Of a stretch of DNA of 51,996 bases, positions 1 through 7,787 are shown in pieces. This DNA comes from an uncultured Pelagibacteraceae bacterium (GTDB lineage: Bacteria; Pseudomonadota; Alphaproteobacteria; Pelagibacterales; Pelagibacteraceae). The position numbers and the translations under genes are program-made. Location of the stretch: the NCBI GenBank assembly GCA_902628195.1, contig CACOLY010000008.1, forward strand, positions 1 to 51,996. The letters are read 5' to 3'. Position 1 is the stretch's first letter, and every line of letters starts with the position of its first letter. The notes beneath the pieces were generated by a model. It was not told where the DNA came from. It made no database searches and worked only from the letters and a program-made list of their open reading frames with translations.

Positions 1-589
1 AATATGGAAAGGTGATAAGCCGGTATTCTCGGGTGATGCATATGCGGGATTATCAGAAACTGCTTTACATTATATTGGTGGAATCTTAAAACATGCAAAA
101 GCAATTAATGCTTTTGCTAACTCAACAACCAATAGTTATAAAAGATTAGTACCTGGATTTGAAGCTCCAGTGCTTCTTGCCTATTCCGCAAGAAATAGAT
201 CTGCGTCATGCCGTATCCCAATTACTTTAAGCAAAAAAGGTGCAAGATGTGAGATTAGATTCCCTGATGCTTCAGGAAACCCATATTTAACATTTGCTGC
301 AATGTTGATGGCAGGTTTAGATGGTATCAAAAATAAAATTCATCCTGGTGAATCTTTTGATAAAGATTTGTATGATTTACCTCCAGAAGAGGTAAAAGCG
401 ATTCCAACAGTGTGTGGATCTTTACGTGAAGCAATGGAAAGTCTAGATAAAGATAGAGAATTTTTAACTCAAGGTGGTGTGTTTACTGACGACCAGATCG
501 ATGCTTATATTGCATTAAAATTTGAGGAGATACATAAGTTTGAACACGCACCTCATCCAATAGAATTTGAGATGTATTACAGTAGTTAA
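1..589 (+). CDS. glnA: Glutamine synthetase type I, C-terminal 195 residues (5' end outside window)
   Basis: The reading frame is open from base 2 to the TAA at 587-589, so the gene starts upstream of the window. It condenses glutamate and ammonia to glutamine using ATP, in the cytoplasm. The visible part carries the catalytic-domain signatures [33 protein letters not shown] and [11 protein letters not shown]. The regulatory tyrosine loop LYDLPPEE, with its Tyr codon at 371-373, is intact. In the GSI-beta family this tyrosine is adenylylated by GlnE, so activity is probably controlled post-translationally. The conserved C-terminus [10 protein letters not shown] is also present. An internal ATG at 170 exists but is not the true start, because homology continues upstream to the window edge. 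Confidence 0.97.
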   Translation, partial: IWKGDKPVFSGDAYAGLSETALHYIGGILKHAKAINAFANSTTNSYKRLVPGFEAPVLLAYSARNRSASCRIPITLSKKGARCEIRFPDASGNPYLTFAAMLMAGLDGIKNKIHPGESFDKDLYDLPPEEVKAIPTVCGSLREAMESLDKDREFLTQGGVFTDDQIDAYIALKFEEIHKFEHAPHPIEFEMYYSS

Positions 590-590
590 A

Positions 591-761
591 TTACTGTCTA
601 GTTGTAGCAATTGTATTCTTGTTAACACCTTTTTTAACAACGTAATCCTGTGTACCGTTGGCACCAGTATCTACTTCCTTACGTAAGTCTTTAAAAAAAG
701 TTTTTTCTTTTAAAGAATCTTTAAGGCTTTTAACAAGATTTTTAAATTCAAACTTATTCAT
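591..761 (-). CDS. Small conserved-looking protein of unknown function, 56 aa
   Basis: An ATG at 761-759 opens a 56-codon frame ending in TAA at 593-591, one base from the glnA stop. The predicted product starts MNKFEFKNLVKSLKDSLKEK and ends VNKNTIATTRQ. It is lysine-rich, has no cysteine, no hydrophobic segment and no signal peptide, so it is probably a small soluble protein. I do not recognise a family. Support for a real gene comes from the tight tail-to-tail fit with glnA, which matches the other convergent junctions here, and from a good promoter immediately upstream (TTGCTA, 17 bp, TATAAG) that would give an almost leaderless mRNA. Without it, 591-827 would be the largest empty stretch in the window. 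It could still be a chance frame. Confidence 0.6.
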   Translation of the reverse strand: MNKFEFKNLVKSLKDSLKEKTFFKDLRKEVDTGANGTQDYVVKKGVNKNTIATTRQ

Positions 762-767
762 ATGAAT

Positions 768-796
768 CTTATATACTAGTTATGCATTTTTAGCAA
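768..796 (-). promoter_or_regulatory. Probable promoter of the 56-aa gene
   Basis: On the minus strand, TTGCTA (796-791) and TATAAG (773-768) are separated by exactly 17 bp. Initiation about 7 bp downstream would fall at or next to the ATG at 761, so the transcript would be leaderless or nearly so. The -35 overlaps an imperfect dyad (TGCATAGCA...TGCTA..TGCA, about 782-807). The dyad has no following U-tract, so it does not look like an intrinsic terminator for the suf operon that ends at 828. The call is by eye. Confidence 0.45.
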
Positions 797-827
797 TACT
801 GCTATGCAACTTACGGGATACTAGAAA

Positions 828-1163
828 TTAATCAATTTTAAATGACTCTCCACAACCACAACGCTCAGTTTCGTTAGGATTATTGAATACAAAAGTAGAG
901 GAAAAATCCTCTTTTTTATAGTCCATTTCAGTTCCTAATAGATACATGACAGCTGCAGAGTCGATAAAAACTTTTACACCTTTTTCCTCAATAATTTCAT
1001 CATTTGGATTTAATTCTTTAGAATATTCCATGACATAAGACATGCCAGCACATCCACCAGACTTTACAGAAACTCGAACTCCTAATGCATTTTTTTCAGC
1101 ACCAGACATAATTTCTTTAATTCTGTTTGCCGCATTGTCACTTAATTTTATTATTGGGTTCAT
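828..1163 (-). CDS. sufA: A-type iron-sulfur carrier protein SufA/IscA family
   Basis: This 111-aa protein has the HesB/IscA fold signature. The three conserved cysteines are visible: C38 in SGGCAGMSY, and C102 and C104 in the C-terminal CGCGESF. A-type carriers receive clusters from the SUF scaffold and pass them to apo-enzymes in the cytoplasm. It is the last gene of the iscR-suf operon. Its ATG shares one base with the sufT stop (TAATG at 1165-1161), implying translational coupling. The SUF context favours SufA, but ErpA or IscA cannot be excluded from sequence alone because A-type carriers are so similar. Confidence 0.9.
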   Translation of the reverse strand: MNPIIKLSDNAANRIKEIMSGAEKNALGVRVSVKSGGCAGMSYVMEYSKELNPNDEIIEEKGVKVFIDSAAVMYLLGTEMDYKKEDFSSTFVFNNPNETERCGCGESFKID

Positions 1164-1459
1164 TATAAATTTAACTCCAGTTTTGCAGCATCAGACATCA
1201 TATCTTTCGTCCATGGTGGATCCCAAACTAATTCAAGATCGACCTCATCTATTCCATCGACTTGCATAGCACCTTCTTTAACTTCTTTAGGTAAACTTTC
1301 TGCAACAGGACAATTAGGTGTTGTAAGTGTCATCTTTATTTCAGCTTTTCTATCTTTAACTTGTATATCATAAATTAAACCAAGTTCATAAATATTCACA
1401 GGTAACTCAGGGTCATAAATTTTTCTTATTTCTTCTATTATTTTATTTTTAACTTCCAT
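1163..1459 (-). CDS. sufT: SufT / MIP18-family (DUF59) Fe-S assembly factor
   Basis: This 98-aa protein is a single DUF59 domain, containing KIYDPELPVNIYELGLIYDI, then LTTPNCPVAESLP with the conserved cysteine, and ending in the LVWDPPWTKDMMSDAAK motif typical of the family. Bacterial SufT proteins help mature Fe-S proteins, especially under high demand for clusters; eukaryotic MIP18/CIAO2 is the cytosolic counterpart. It lies between sufU and sufA, 5 bp after the sufU stop and overlapping sufA by one base, so it is part of the same operon. Length is normal for a stand-alone DUF59 protein. Confidence 0.9.
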   Translation of the reverse strand: MEVKNKIIEEIRKIYDPELPVNIYELGLIYDIQVKDRKAEIKMTLTTPNCPVAESLPKEVKEGAMQVDGIDEVDLELVWDPPWTKDMMSDAAKLELNL

Positions 1460-1464
1460 AATAA

Positions 1465-1929
1465 TTAATCTTCTGTACTTACTTGTTTACCATCATTTTC
1501 CATTGCTGACACTAAAGTGTGCCATGATAAAGTAGCACATTTAACTCTCATAGGGTATTGTTTAACTCCAGAAAGACACATTAATTTAGTTTTATCATCC
1601 TCTTTTAAAATATTATTCTTCAGTTCTGGATTTTCTTTTATCATTCCTAAAAAATCTTCTATAATTTCTTTAGCTTCATTGTCACTTTTGCCTTTAATTA
1701 AATCTGTCATTATTGAAGCAGATGCCATAGATATTGCACATCCACTCCCTTCAAAAGATATATCTTCAACTTTTCTTTGCTCATTTAATTTTAAATATAC
1801 ATGAACGTTATCACCACACAATGGATTATTTCCTTTAGCATCTTTATTAAAATTTTCTGTCTTCCCTAAATTTCTAGGATTTTTTCCATGTTCTAAAATT
1901 ATTTCTTGATAAAGTTCTTTTAAATTCAT
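1465..1929 (-). CDS. sufU: SufU-type Fe-S cluster assembly protein (IscU/NifU N-terminal family)
   Basis: This 154-aa protein has the ligand set C38 (LCGDNV, with D40), C64 (GSGCAISMAS) and C131 (RVKCATLSWHTL). The stretch between the second and third cysteines is longer than in IscU, which is the mark of SufU. In Firmicutes SufU is a zinc-bound sulfur acceptor that takes sulfur from SufS and feeds SufBCD. The start overlaps the sufS stop by 4 bases (ATGA). With no sufE in this operon, SufU is the obvious sulfur relay from the adjacent SufS; that role is inferred from context. Confidence 0.9.
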   Translation of the reverse strand: MNLKELYQEIILEHGKNPRNLGKTENFNKDAKGNNPLCGDNVHVYLKLNEQRKVEDISFEGSGCAISMASASIMTDLIKGKSDNEAKEIIEDFLGMIKENPELKNNILKEDDKTKLMCLSGVKQYPMRVKCATLSWHTLVSAMENDGKQVSTED

Positions 1930-3146
1930 TTTAAATCAAAAATTTTTTTACAATTATTAATTCCTTCATTCAATTTATCCAAATCATCTTTAGTATTATA
2001 TACTCCTAATGACGCTCTTGCACTTGCAGGAATACCTAATTTATCGTGAAGAATTTGACAGCAATGATGACCTGCTCTAATTGCAACTCCTGTTTCATCT
2101 AAAATTGTTGCAATATCATGAGGGTGGACACCTTCAATAGTAAAAGATAATACACCACCTCTCTCTTTCGGGTTTCCAATTAATTTTACAGAATTATTCT
2201 TTTGTAAAATTTCTTGACCATATTCAATTAGTTCTTTTTCGTGCTTCATAATATTTTCAATTCCAATACTTTCGAGAAATTTTATTGACTGATCAAAGGC
2301 AATCACTTGTGCTGTAGCCATTGTTCCAGCTTCGTATTTATTGGGAAGTTCGCCATATGTAATTCTATCTTTTTTAACTTCATTAATCATACCTCCTCCA
2401 CCTTGGTAAGGTGGAAGTTGTTCTAACCATTTTTTCTTTCCATAAAGAACACCTAGTCCTGTTGGACCATACATTTTATGACATGAAATTGCATAAAAAT
2501 CACAATCTAAATCCTGCATATCTAATTTCAAATGTGGTCCTCCCTGACAACCATCAACTACAACTACAATACCTTTAGAGTGAGCAAGTTGAGTAATTTC
2601 TTTGATAGGTAAAATTGAACCAGTAACATTAGATAAATGAGTTATGGCAATTACTTTAGTTCTATCTGTTATTTCTTTTTCTATATTTTCAATTGGAATA
2701 TCACCATCCTCATTAATTTCTGCAAATTTTATTTTAATATTTTTAGATTTTCTCAAAAAATGCCAAGGAACATAATTTGAATGATGCTCTAATTCTGTGA
2801 TTAAAATTTCATCATTTGGCTCTAAGATTGCTTGACCTAAAGTATTAGCAACTAAATTTAGAGCCTCAGTAGCACCTTTAGTAAATACGATTTCATTTTT
2901 ATCTTTTGCATTTATGTATTTTTGAACTGAAGACCTTGTATTTTCATAAAGATTTGTGGCTGCAACTGCTAAATAATGAATGCTTCTACCCACATTTGAA
3001 AACTGTTTGGAGTAAAAATCATTGATTCTATCTAGAACTACTTTGGGTTTTTGAGATGAATTGGCACTATCCAAATAAACTAAATCATTATTCTGAATTT
3101 TTTCATCAAAAATTGGAAATTCTTTTTTAATATTATTTATATTCAT
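1926..3146 (-). CDS. sufS: Cysteine desulfurase SufS
   Basis: This 406-aa group II cysteine desulfurase is a PLP enzyme that turns cysteine into alanine plus a protein-bound persulfide, supplying sulfur for Fe-S clusters. The PLP lysine is K224 in SCHKMYGPTG, and the persulfide cysteine is C362 in RAGHHCCQ. Other class V aminotransferase features are present: ELEHHSN near residue 120 and VDGCQGGPH near 200. The length matches E. coli SufS. It overlaps sufD upstream and sufU downstream by 4 bases each, so the three are translationally coupled. Confidence 0.97.
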   Translation of the reverse strand: MNINNIKKEFPIFDEKIQNNDLVYLDSANSSQKPKVVLDRINDFYSKQFSNVGRSIHYLAVAATNLYENTRSSVQKYINAKDKNEIVFTKGATEALNLVANTLGQAILEPNDEILITELEHHSNYVPWHFLRKSKNIKIKFAEINEDGDIPIENIEKEITDRTKVIAITHLSNVTGSILPIKEITQLAHSKGIVVVVDGCQGGPHLKLDMQDLDCDFYAISCHKMYGPTGLGVLYGKKKWLEQLPPYQGGGGMINEVKKDRITYGELPNKYEAGTMATAQVIAFDQSIKFLESIGIENIMKHEKELIEYGQEILQKNNSVKLIGNPKERGGVLSFTIEGVHPHDIATILDETGVAIRAGHHCCQILHDKLGIPASARASLGVYNTKDDLDKLNEGINNCKKIFDLK

Positions 3147-4390
3147 TCTTTCAATCCAATGATGTTTTTAATTAGATTTTTAATTTCTGAGTCTGTTATT
3201 TTTTCAACAACATCTAGTAAAAATCCATTTATTAAAAGTTCTTTAGATTGTTGGTAGTTTAAACCTCGAGACATTAAGTAAAAGATTGAGTTTTCATTTA
3301 AACTTCCAGATGCTGATCCGTGAGAACATTTTACGTCATCAGCATAAATTTCTAATTCTGGTTTTGCATTAAACTCAGATGTTTCATCTAACAATATTGC
3401 TTTACTTAATTGATAACCATCTGTTTTTTGAGCTTTTGAATTTACAAAAATTCTTCCTTGATATGCTGATTTTGAATTCTTTCCAAGTACACTTTTTATA
3501 AGTTGATAACTTTTTGTGTTCTCAACTAAATGATTAATTGTAGATCTAATTTCATGCTGTTGATTTTCCTTTAATGAAAAAACTCCATTTATAAAGGCCG
3601 ATGAATATTCACCATTTAAGTTACAGTTAACTTCATTTTTAAAATAGTCTGAACCAGCAGATAATATAAATGTTTCTGAAATACTATTATTATCCTGATC
3701 AATATTATTGAAAGAATACTTTAAATTATTATTTCTAAATTTATCAAGTTTAAAATTTTTAAGAATTGAATATTTTTTCAAATTGAAATTGTACGAAATA
3801 TTTACAAAATTTTTCTCTGTGTTGTCACTAAAATAATCAATAAGTCGTAAGCAACTATTTTCTTCTAACTCAAAATTTAAACTTAAATTTACATTTTTGG
3901 ACTTAGTTTTATTGCTTGTTGAATGGTAGATCACTAAAGGTTTTTTTAAAGAATAATTCTTTTTAACTAAAATTTTAAAAACTTTATTAGAAAATGCATT
4001 ATTAAGGTCAATTAAAGAATTATCATAATCAAATGATATATTTTTTCCAATTTCATCACTTATTTCAATTTGATTTTGATCTTCATAATTAAAATCGATT
4101 TTTTCAATTCTACCATTGATAAAAATAATCTTATTATGTTCTAAACCATCTATAAAAATAGATGGATCAATTTTATTTGGTAATGAATAATCGTTAAAAA
4201 AACTTAAGTTACCAATATTTTTTTTTATAATCTGACTTATATCTAAAAACTTCCAATCTTCTTGTTTTCTGTTTGGAAAACCATTTTCAATAAATTTTTT
4301 CAGAAAATTTTTTTTTAATTGGATTTCTTTTTCTGAAATTTTATAAGTTTTTATTATTTTATCAAAATCTAATTGTAGTTGTTCATTCAT
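3143..4390 (-). CDS. sufD: SufD, Fe-S scaffold complex subunit
   Basis: This 415-aa protein has a divergent N-terminus (about residues 1-130) and the SufB/SufD beta-helix core. The C-terminal half has the clearest motifs: GRIFVNSKAQKTDGYQ, then EIYADDVKCSHGSASG with the conserved cysteine and histidine, and YLMSRGLNYQQSKELL. SufD pairs with SufB and SufC in the SufBC2D scaffold where the cluster is built. It starts directly after the sufC stop with no gap and overlaps sufS by 4 bases. The N-terminal half is lysine- and asparagine-rich, as is usual for proteins in this AT-rich DNA. Confidence 0.95.
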   Translation of the reverse strand: MNEQLQLDFDKIIKTYKISEKEIQLKKNFLKKFIENGFPNRKQEDWKFLDISQIIKKNIGNLSFFNDYSLPNKIDPSIFIDGLEHNKIIFINGRIEKIDFNYEDQNQIEISDEIGKNISFDYDNSLIDLNNAFSNKVFKILVKKNYSLKKPLVIYHSTSNKTKSKNVNLSLNFELEENSCLRLIDYFSDNTEKNFVNISYNFNLKKYSILKNFKLDKFRNNNLKYSFNNIDQDNNSISETFILSAGSDYFKNEVNCNLNGEYSSAFINGVFSLKENQQHEIRSTINHLVENTKSYQLIKSVLGKNSKSAYQGRIFVNSKAQKTDGYQLSKAILLDETSEFNAKPELEIYADDVKCSHGSASGSLNENSIFYLMSRGLNYQQSKELLINGFLLDVVEKITDSEIKNLIKNIIGLKE

Positions 4391-5125
4391 TTAATTAAAA
4401 CTTTCATATCCTTTTTTTTCTAGTTCTATTGCTAATTCCGGACCACCAGATCTAATTATCTTTCCATTCATTAAAACATGAACAAAGTCAGGTTTTATGT
4501 AGTCTAATAACCTTTGATAGTGAGTAATTATTAAAAAAGAATTATCTTTATTTCTTAAAGTATTAACTCCATTAGCTACTATTTTTAAAGCATCAATGTC
4601 TAAACCTGAGTCTGTTTCATCTAAAATAGATAATTTTGGAGCTAGCATAGACATTTGTAAAATTTCATTTTTCTTTTTTTCTCCTCCAGAAAAACCAACA
4701 TTTAGTTGTCTATTGAGTTTTTCCTCGTCAAATTTTAATTCTTTAGCTTTTTTTTTAACAAACTTTAAAAATTCAATCGCATCTAATTCCTTTTCTCCAC
4801 GAGCTTTTCTGATGGCGTTTAATGATGTTTTTAAAAAAATATTTGTATTTACTCCTGGAATTTCTAAAGGATATTGAAAAGCTAAAAATATTCCTTTATG
4901 AGCTCTTTCCTCAGTCTCAAGATCAAATAAATTTTTGTTCTCAAATAATATTTCACCTGATACTTCATATCCCTTTTTACCAGATAAAATATTGGATAAT
5001 GTGCTTTTTCCTGATCCATTTGGACCCATAATTGCGTGAACTTCACCGGGATTTATATTTAAAGAAAACCCCTTTAATATGGATTTATTTTCAACATTCG
5101 CATTTAAGTTAGATATTTTAAGCAT
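4391..5125 (-). CDS. sufC: SufC, Fe-S assembly ATPase
   Basis: This 244-aa ABC-type ATPase has Walker A GPNGSGKS at residues 34-41, a Q-loop in AFQYPLEIPG, and the signature FSGGEKKKNE followed by the Walker B segment ILDETDSGLD. SufC powers the SufBC2D scaffold in the cytoplasm and is not a transporter. A longer frame open to 5215 is possible, but its extra 30 residues lie wholly within sufB and are not SufC-like. The ATG at 5125-5123 begins MLKISNLNA, as in homologues, and shares one base with the sufB stop (TAATG). Confidence 0.97.
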   Translation of the reverse strand: MLKISNLNANVENKSILKGFSLNINPGEVHAIMGPNGSGKSTLSNILSGKKGYEVSGEILFENKNLFDLETEERAHKGIFLAFQYPLEIPGVNTNIFLKTSLNAIRKARGEKELDAIEFLKFVKKKAKELKFDEEKLNRQLNVGFSGGEKKKNEILQMSMLAPKLSILDETDSGLDIDALKIVANGVNTLRNKDNSFLIITHYQRLLDYIKPDFVHVLMNGKIIRSGGPELAIELEKKGYESFN

Positions 5126-6567
5126 TAACCAACACTTCCCTCTAAACTGATTCCTACAAGTTTCTGAGCTTCGACCGCAAACTCCATTGGAAGCTGTTGC
5201 AGTACTTCTTTGCAAAAACCGTTTACGATTAATCCCACAGCTTCCTCGGAATTAAGTCCTCTTTGTTGGCAATAGTGTAATTGTTCCTCGCTGATCTTTG
5301 ATGTTGTGGCTTCGTGTGCAATATTTGAGTCAAAATTTTTATTTTTAATATAAGGTACTGTGTGTGCACCACATTTATTTCCCATTAATAAGGAGTCACA
5401 TTGTGTGTAGTTACTTGAATTTTTAGCTTTTGAATTAATATCTACTAAACCTCTGTAAGTCATATCAGAAAATCCAGCGCTGATACCCTTTGAAATAATT
5501 TTACTTTTTGTATTTTTTCCTAAATGAATCATTTTTGTTCCTGTGTCAGCTTTTTGGTGATTATTTGTAATTGCTATAGAGTAGAATTCTCCAATAGAAT
5601 TGTCCCCTTTTAAAATACAGCTTGGATATTTCCAAGTTATAGCTGAACCTGTTTCAACTTGTGTCCAAGAAATCTTAGAATTTTTTCCCTTACATAACCC
5701 TCTTTTAGTCACAAAATTATATATCCCTCCTTTACCATTTTCATCACCTGGATACCAATTTTGTACAGTTGAATATTTTATTTCTGCGTCATCTAAAGCA
5801 ATTAATTCTACATTCGCGGCATGTAATTGATTTTCATCTCTCATTGGAGCGGTACATCCCTCAAGGTAACTAACATAACTACCTTCATCAGCAATAATCA
5901 ATGTTCTTTCAAATTGACCTGTCTGTGAAGCATTGATTCTGAAATAGGTCGATAGTTCCATAGGGCACTTAACACCTTTAGGAATATAAACAAATGATCC
6001 ATCTGTAAATACAGCGGAGTTTAATGTGGCAAAGAAATGGTCGGTAACTGGTATTACAGTACCTAAATATTTTTTAACAAGGTCAGGATGTTTTTGAATT
6101 GCCTCTGACATTGAGCAAAAAATGATTCCATGCTTTGTTAATTCACCTTTAAAAGTAGTTGCAACTGAAACGGAATCAAATACAGCATCCACTGCAATTC
6201 CATTTAATCTTGCTTGTTCTTGTAAAGGAATTCCAAGTTTTTTATATGTTTCTAAAAGTTTAGGGTCAAGCTCATCTAAACTTTTTGGCTTATCCTTCAT
6301 ACTTTTTGGTGCTGAATAATAATATAAATCTTGATAATCTATCTTAGGATACTTTGGTTTTTGCCAATTAGGTTCTTTCAAAAGTTTTAATCGCTCATAA
6401 GCCTTTAACCTAAAGTCTAACATCCATTGTGGTTCTTTTTTGATATTAGAAATAAACTTGATCACATCCTCGTTTAAGCCTTTTGGAGCTTTTATATTTT
6501 CAATATCGGTAGTAAAACCGTACTTATAATCTTTTAACTTTTCTATATCTTTTTCTCTTGTATCCAT
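5125..6567 (-). CDS. sufB: SufB, Fe-S scaffold complex core subunit
   Basis: This 480-aa protein is the most conserved SUF component. Landmarks include [37 protein letters not shown], the long [20 protein letters not shown] beta-helix run, and the C-terminal segment CGAHTVPYI...[15 protein letters not shown]. SufB holds the nascent cluster within SufBC2D. It is the first suf gene after iscR, with 2 bases between the iscR stop and this ATG. The length is close to that of other SufB proteins and I see no disruption. Confidence 0.98.
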   Translation of the reverse strand: MDTREKDIEKLKDYKYGFTTDIENIKAPKGLNEDVIKFISNIKKEPQWMLDFRLKAYERLKLLKEPNWQKPKYPKIDYQDLYYYSAPKSMKDKPKSLDELDPKLLETYKKLGIPLQEQARLNGIAVDAVFDSVSVATTFKGELTKHGIIFCSMSEAIQKHPDLVKKYLGTVIPVTDHFFATLNSAVFTDGSFVYIPKGVKCPMELSTYFRINASQTGQFERTLIIADEGSYVSYLEGCTAPMRDENQLHAANVELIALDDAEIKYSTVQNWYPGDENGKGGIYNFVTKRGLCKGKNSKISWTQVETGSAITWKYPSCILKGDNSIGEFYSIAITNNHQKADTGTKMIHLGKNTKSKIISKGISAGFSDMTYRGLVDINSKAKNSSNYTQCDSLLMGNKCGAHTVPYIKNKNFDSNIAHEATTSKISEEQLHYCQQRGLNSEEAVGLIVNGFCKEVLQQLPMEFAVEAQKLVGISLEGSVG

Positions 6568-6569
6568 CT

Positions 6570-6995
6570 CTAAATTCTTCTTTCAATATTTTCTTTAACA
6601 AGATCTTCTAAACTCTTTTTTTCAAAGAAGTCATTTATATGGTTTTCAAGCTCGTCCCATAAATTATGGGTTAAACATTTTGTAGATCTACCATTACAAC
6701 CCTTTTTAGACTCTTTTTTACACTGAACAGTTTTTACTTTTTCATCAACTGCATCAAAAATATTCGTAAGTTTAATTTCTTTAGCTTTTTTGTTCAAAAC
6801 ATAACCACCTTGATTTCCTCTTACACTTTGAACAATCTCTTTTTTTCTTAGTTTAGAAAAAATTTGTTCAAGGTAATCGAGTGAGATCCCCTGTCTTAGC
6901 GATATGTCTCTTAGAGATACTGGGTTTATACTGTCAAACCTTGCCAGATCAACTAAAGCCATTACCGCATATCTGCCTTTAGATGTTAGTTTCAT
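6570..6995 (-). CDS. iscR: IscR-like Rrf2-family Fe-S-sensing transcriptional regulator
   Basis: This 141-aa regulator closely follows E. coli IscR. The winged helix-turn-helix includes [20 protein letters not shown] with E43 retained, the residue that lets apo-IscR discriminate its site classes, and then SVRGNQGGY. The cluster ligands are C92, C100, C107 and H110; the loop is slightly longer than the E. coli arrangement C92, C98, C104, H107. It heads the suf operon. An almost perfect IscR type 1 site sits at its own promoter (7024-7048), so the holo-protein very probably represses the operon when clusters are plentiful. The sensing mode is inferred from the conserved ligands. Confidence 0.95.
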   Translation of the reverse strand: MKLTSKGRYAVMALVDLARFDSINPVSLRDISLRQGISLDYLEQIFSKLRKKEIVQSVRGNQGGYVLNKKAKEIKLTNIFDAVDEKVKTVQCKKESKKGCNGRSTKCLTHNLWDELENHINDFFEKKSLEDLVKENIERRI

Positions 6996-7016
6996 AAAAC
7001 CTATATTTTACAGGCA

Positions 7017-7044
7017 TATATATAAACCCGACTAAAATAGTCAA
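7017..7044 (-). promoter_or_regulatory. Promoter of the iscR-suf operon
   Basis: Reading the minus strand, TTGACT (7044-7039) is followed after 16 bp by TATATA (7022-7017). Initiation near 7010 would leave a leader of about 15 nt before the iscR ATG at 6995. The -35 lies inside the IscR type 1 palindrome, so bound IscR would block RNA polymerase, as at the E. coli iscR promoter. This is the only good promoter seen for the eight-gene operon. Confidence 0.75.
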
Positions 7045-7048
7045 GTAT
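7024..7048. promoter_or_regulatory. IscR type 1 binding site
   Basis: The core is the perfect palindrome GACTA-AAA-TAGTC (7030-7042). With its flanks (AAACCC before, AAGTAT after) the 25 bp fit the E. coli IscR type 1 consensus ATASYYGACTRWWWYAGTC + RRSTAT at 24 of 25 positions, by my alignment. It overlaps the -35 of the iscR promoter. The nearby IscR conserves the recognition helix, so the classical [2Fe-2S]-IscR autorepression loop is the expected behaviour. Confidence 0.8.
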
Positions 7049-7105
7049 CTATCAGAAAAAAACACTAACATTTTGTCACGTACATGTGTTAAACGTAATT
7101 TTTTT

Positions 7106-7122
7106 TTGAGAATAATTATCAA
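7106..7122. promoter_or_regulatory. 17-bp dyad resembling a Fur box, upstream of the alpha/beta hydrolase
   Basis: The sequence TTGAGAATAATTATCAA agrees with its own reverse complement at 14 of 17 positions. Extended to 7108-7126 it agrees with the classical 19-bp Fur consensus GATAATGATAATCATTATC at 15 positions. It lies 8 bp before the ATG at 7131 and would overlap the start point of a weak promoter (TTGTCA 7073-7078, 17 bp, TAATTT 7096-7101). Iron-dependent control of the hydrolase, or added control of the divergent suf operon, is possible but unproven in such AT-rich DNA. Confidence 0.4.
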
Positions 7123-7130
7123 TATCAATT

Positions 7131-7787
7131 ATGGATAATAAAATTTTAGAAATATTTATTCCTGGTCCAGCCGGTAGACTCGAAGCAAAATATTTTAAAA
7201 GTAAAAAAAGTACCTCACCCATTGCTTTAGTATTACAACCTCATCCTCAATATGGAGGAACAATGAATAACAAAGTTGTTGTCGAAACTTTTCATACTTT
7301 TATGGAAAATGATTTTTCAGTATGTAGAGTGAATTTTAGAGGTGTAGGTAAAAGCGATGGAGAATTTGATAATGGTCAAGGTGAATTAGCTGATGCTGCA
7401 GCTGCCCTAGACTGGTTGGAAAGAGAAAATTTTGATAACTCTCAATGTTGGGTTACTGGATTTTCTTTTGGATCTTTAATAGCAATGCAATTACTTATGA
7501 GGAGACCTGAGATTAATAGATTCATTGCTATTTCTCCTCAACCTAATGTTTATGATTTTTCATTTTTATCACCATGTCCAACCTCTGGTTTAATGGTATA
7601 CGGAAAAAAAGATGAATTAGTACCAGTTGATTATATTAAAGATCTAGAAAAAAGATTAAGTTCTCAAAAAGGAATAAAAGTAGATTTTCAATCTGTACCT
7701 GAGGCAAATCATTTTTTTTCAAAAAATGAAAATGACTTAGCTAAATATCTCAATAAATATATTAAAAAAGAAACTGCGATATATTAA
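7131..7787 (+). CDS. Alpha/beta hydrolase (COG2945-like serine hydrolase)
   Basis: This 218-aa protein has a single alpha/beta-hydrolase domain. The nucleophile elbow GFSFGS places the catalytic Ser at residue 112, and the probable acid and base are D161 (GKKDELVP) and H194 (EANHFF). The oxyanion region HPQYGGTMNNKVV and the FRGVGKSDGEFD loop are typical of the small COG2945 family. There is no signal peptide, so it is cytoplasmic. The substrate is unknown. It is transcribed divergently from iscR-suf behind a Fur-like dyad, which hints at a link to iron or Fe-S status but does not prove one. Its stop TAA is shared in the TTAA at 7784-7787 with convergent anmK. Confidence 0.88.
   Translation: MDNKILEIFIPGPAGRLEAKYFKSKKSTSPIALVLQPHPQYGGTMNNKVVVETFHTFMENDFSVCRVNFRGVGKSDGEFDNGQGELADAAAALDWLERENFDNSQCWVTGFSFGSLIAMQLLMRRPEINRFIAISPQPNVYDFSFLSPCPTSGLMVYGKKDELVPVDYIKDLEKRLSSQKGIKVDFQSVPEANHFFSKNENDLAKYLNKYIKKETAIY

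Noticed and set aside
782..807. Imperfect hairpin downstream of sufA considered as an intrinsic terminator
   Set aside because: The stem has only about five uninterrupted pairs, a bulge, and no T-run on either side; it overlaps the -35 of the 56-aa gene instead.
1042..1269. 75-aa plus-strand frame opposite sufA/sufT
   Set aside because: It is a shadow of two well-supported genes on the other strand.
5126..5215. 30-residue N-terminal extension of SufC
   Set aside because: These bases are the 3' end of sufB in another frame. The extension has a composition unlike SufC, and the TAATG start at 5125 fits homologues.
6996..7130. Possible tRNA or small RNA in the longest intergenic region with no gene call
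   Set aside because: No cloverleaf, no CCA end and no terminator are visible; the region is explained by divergent promoters and two operators.
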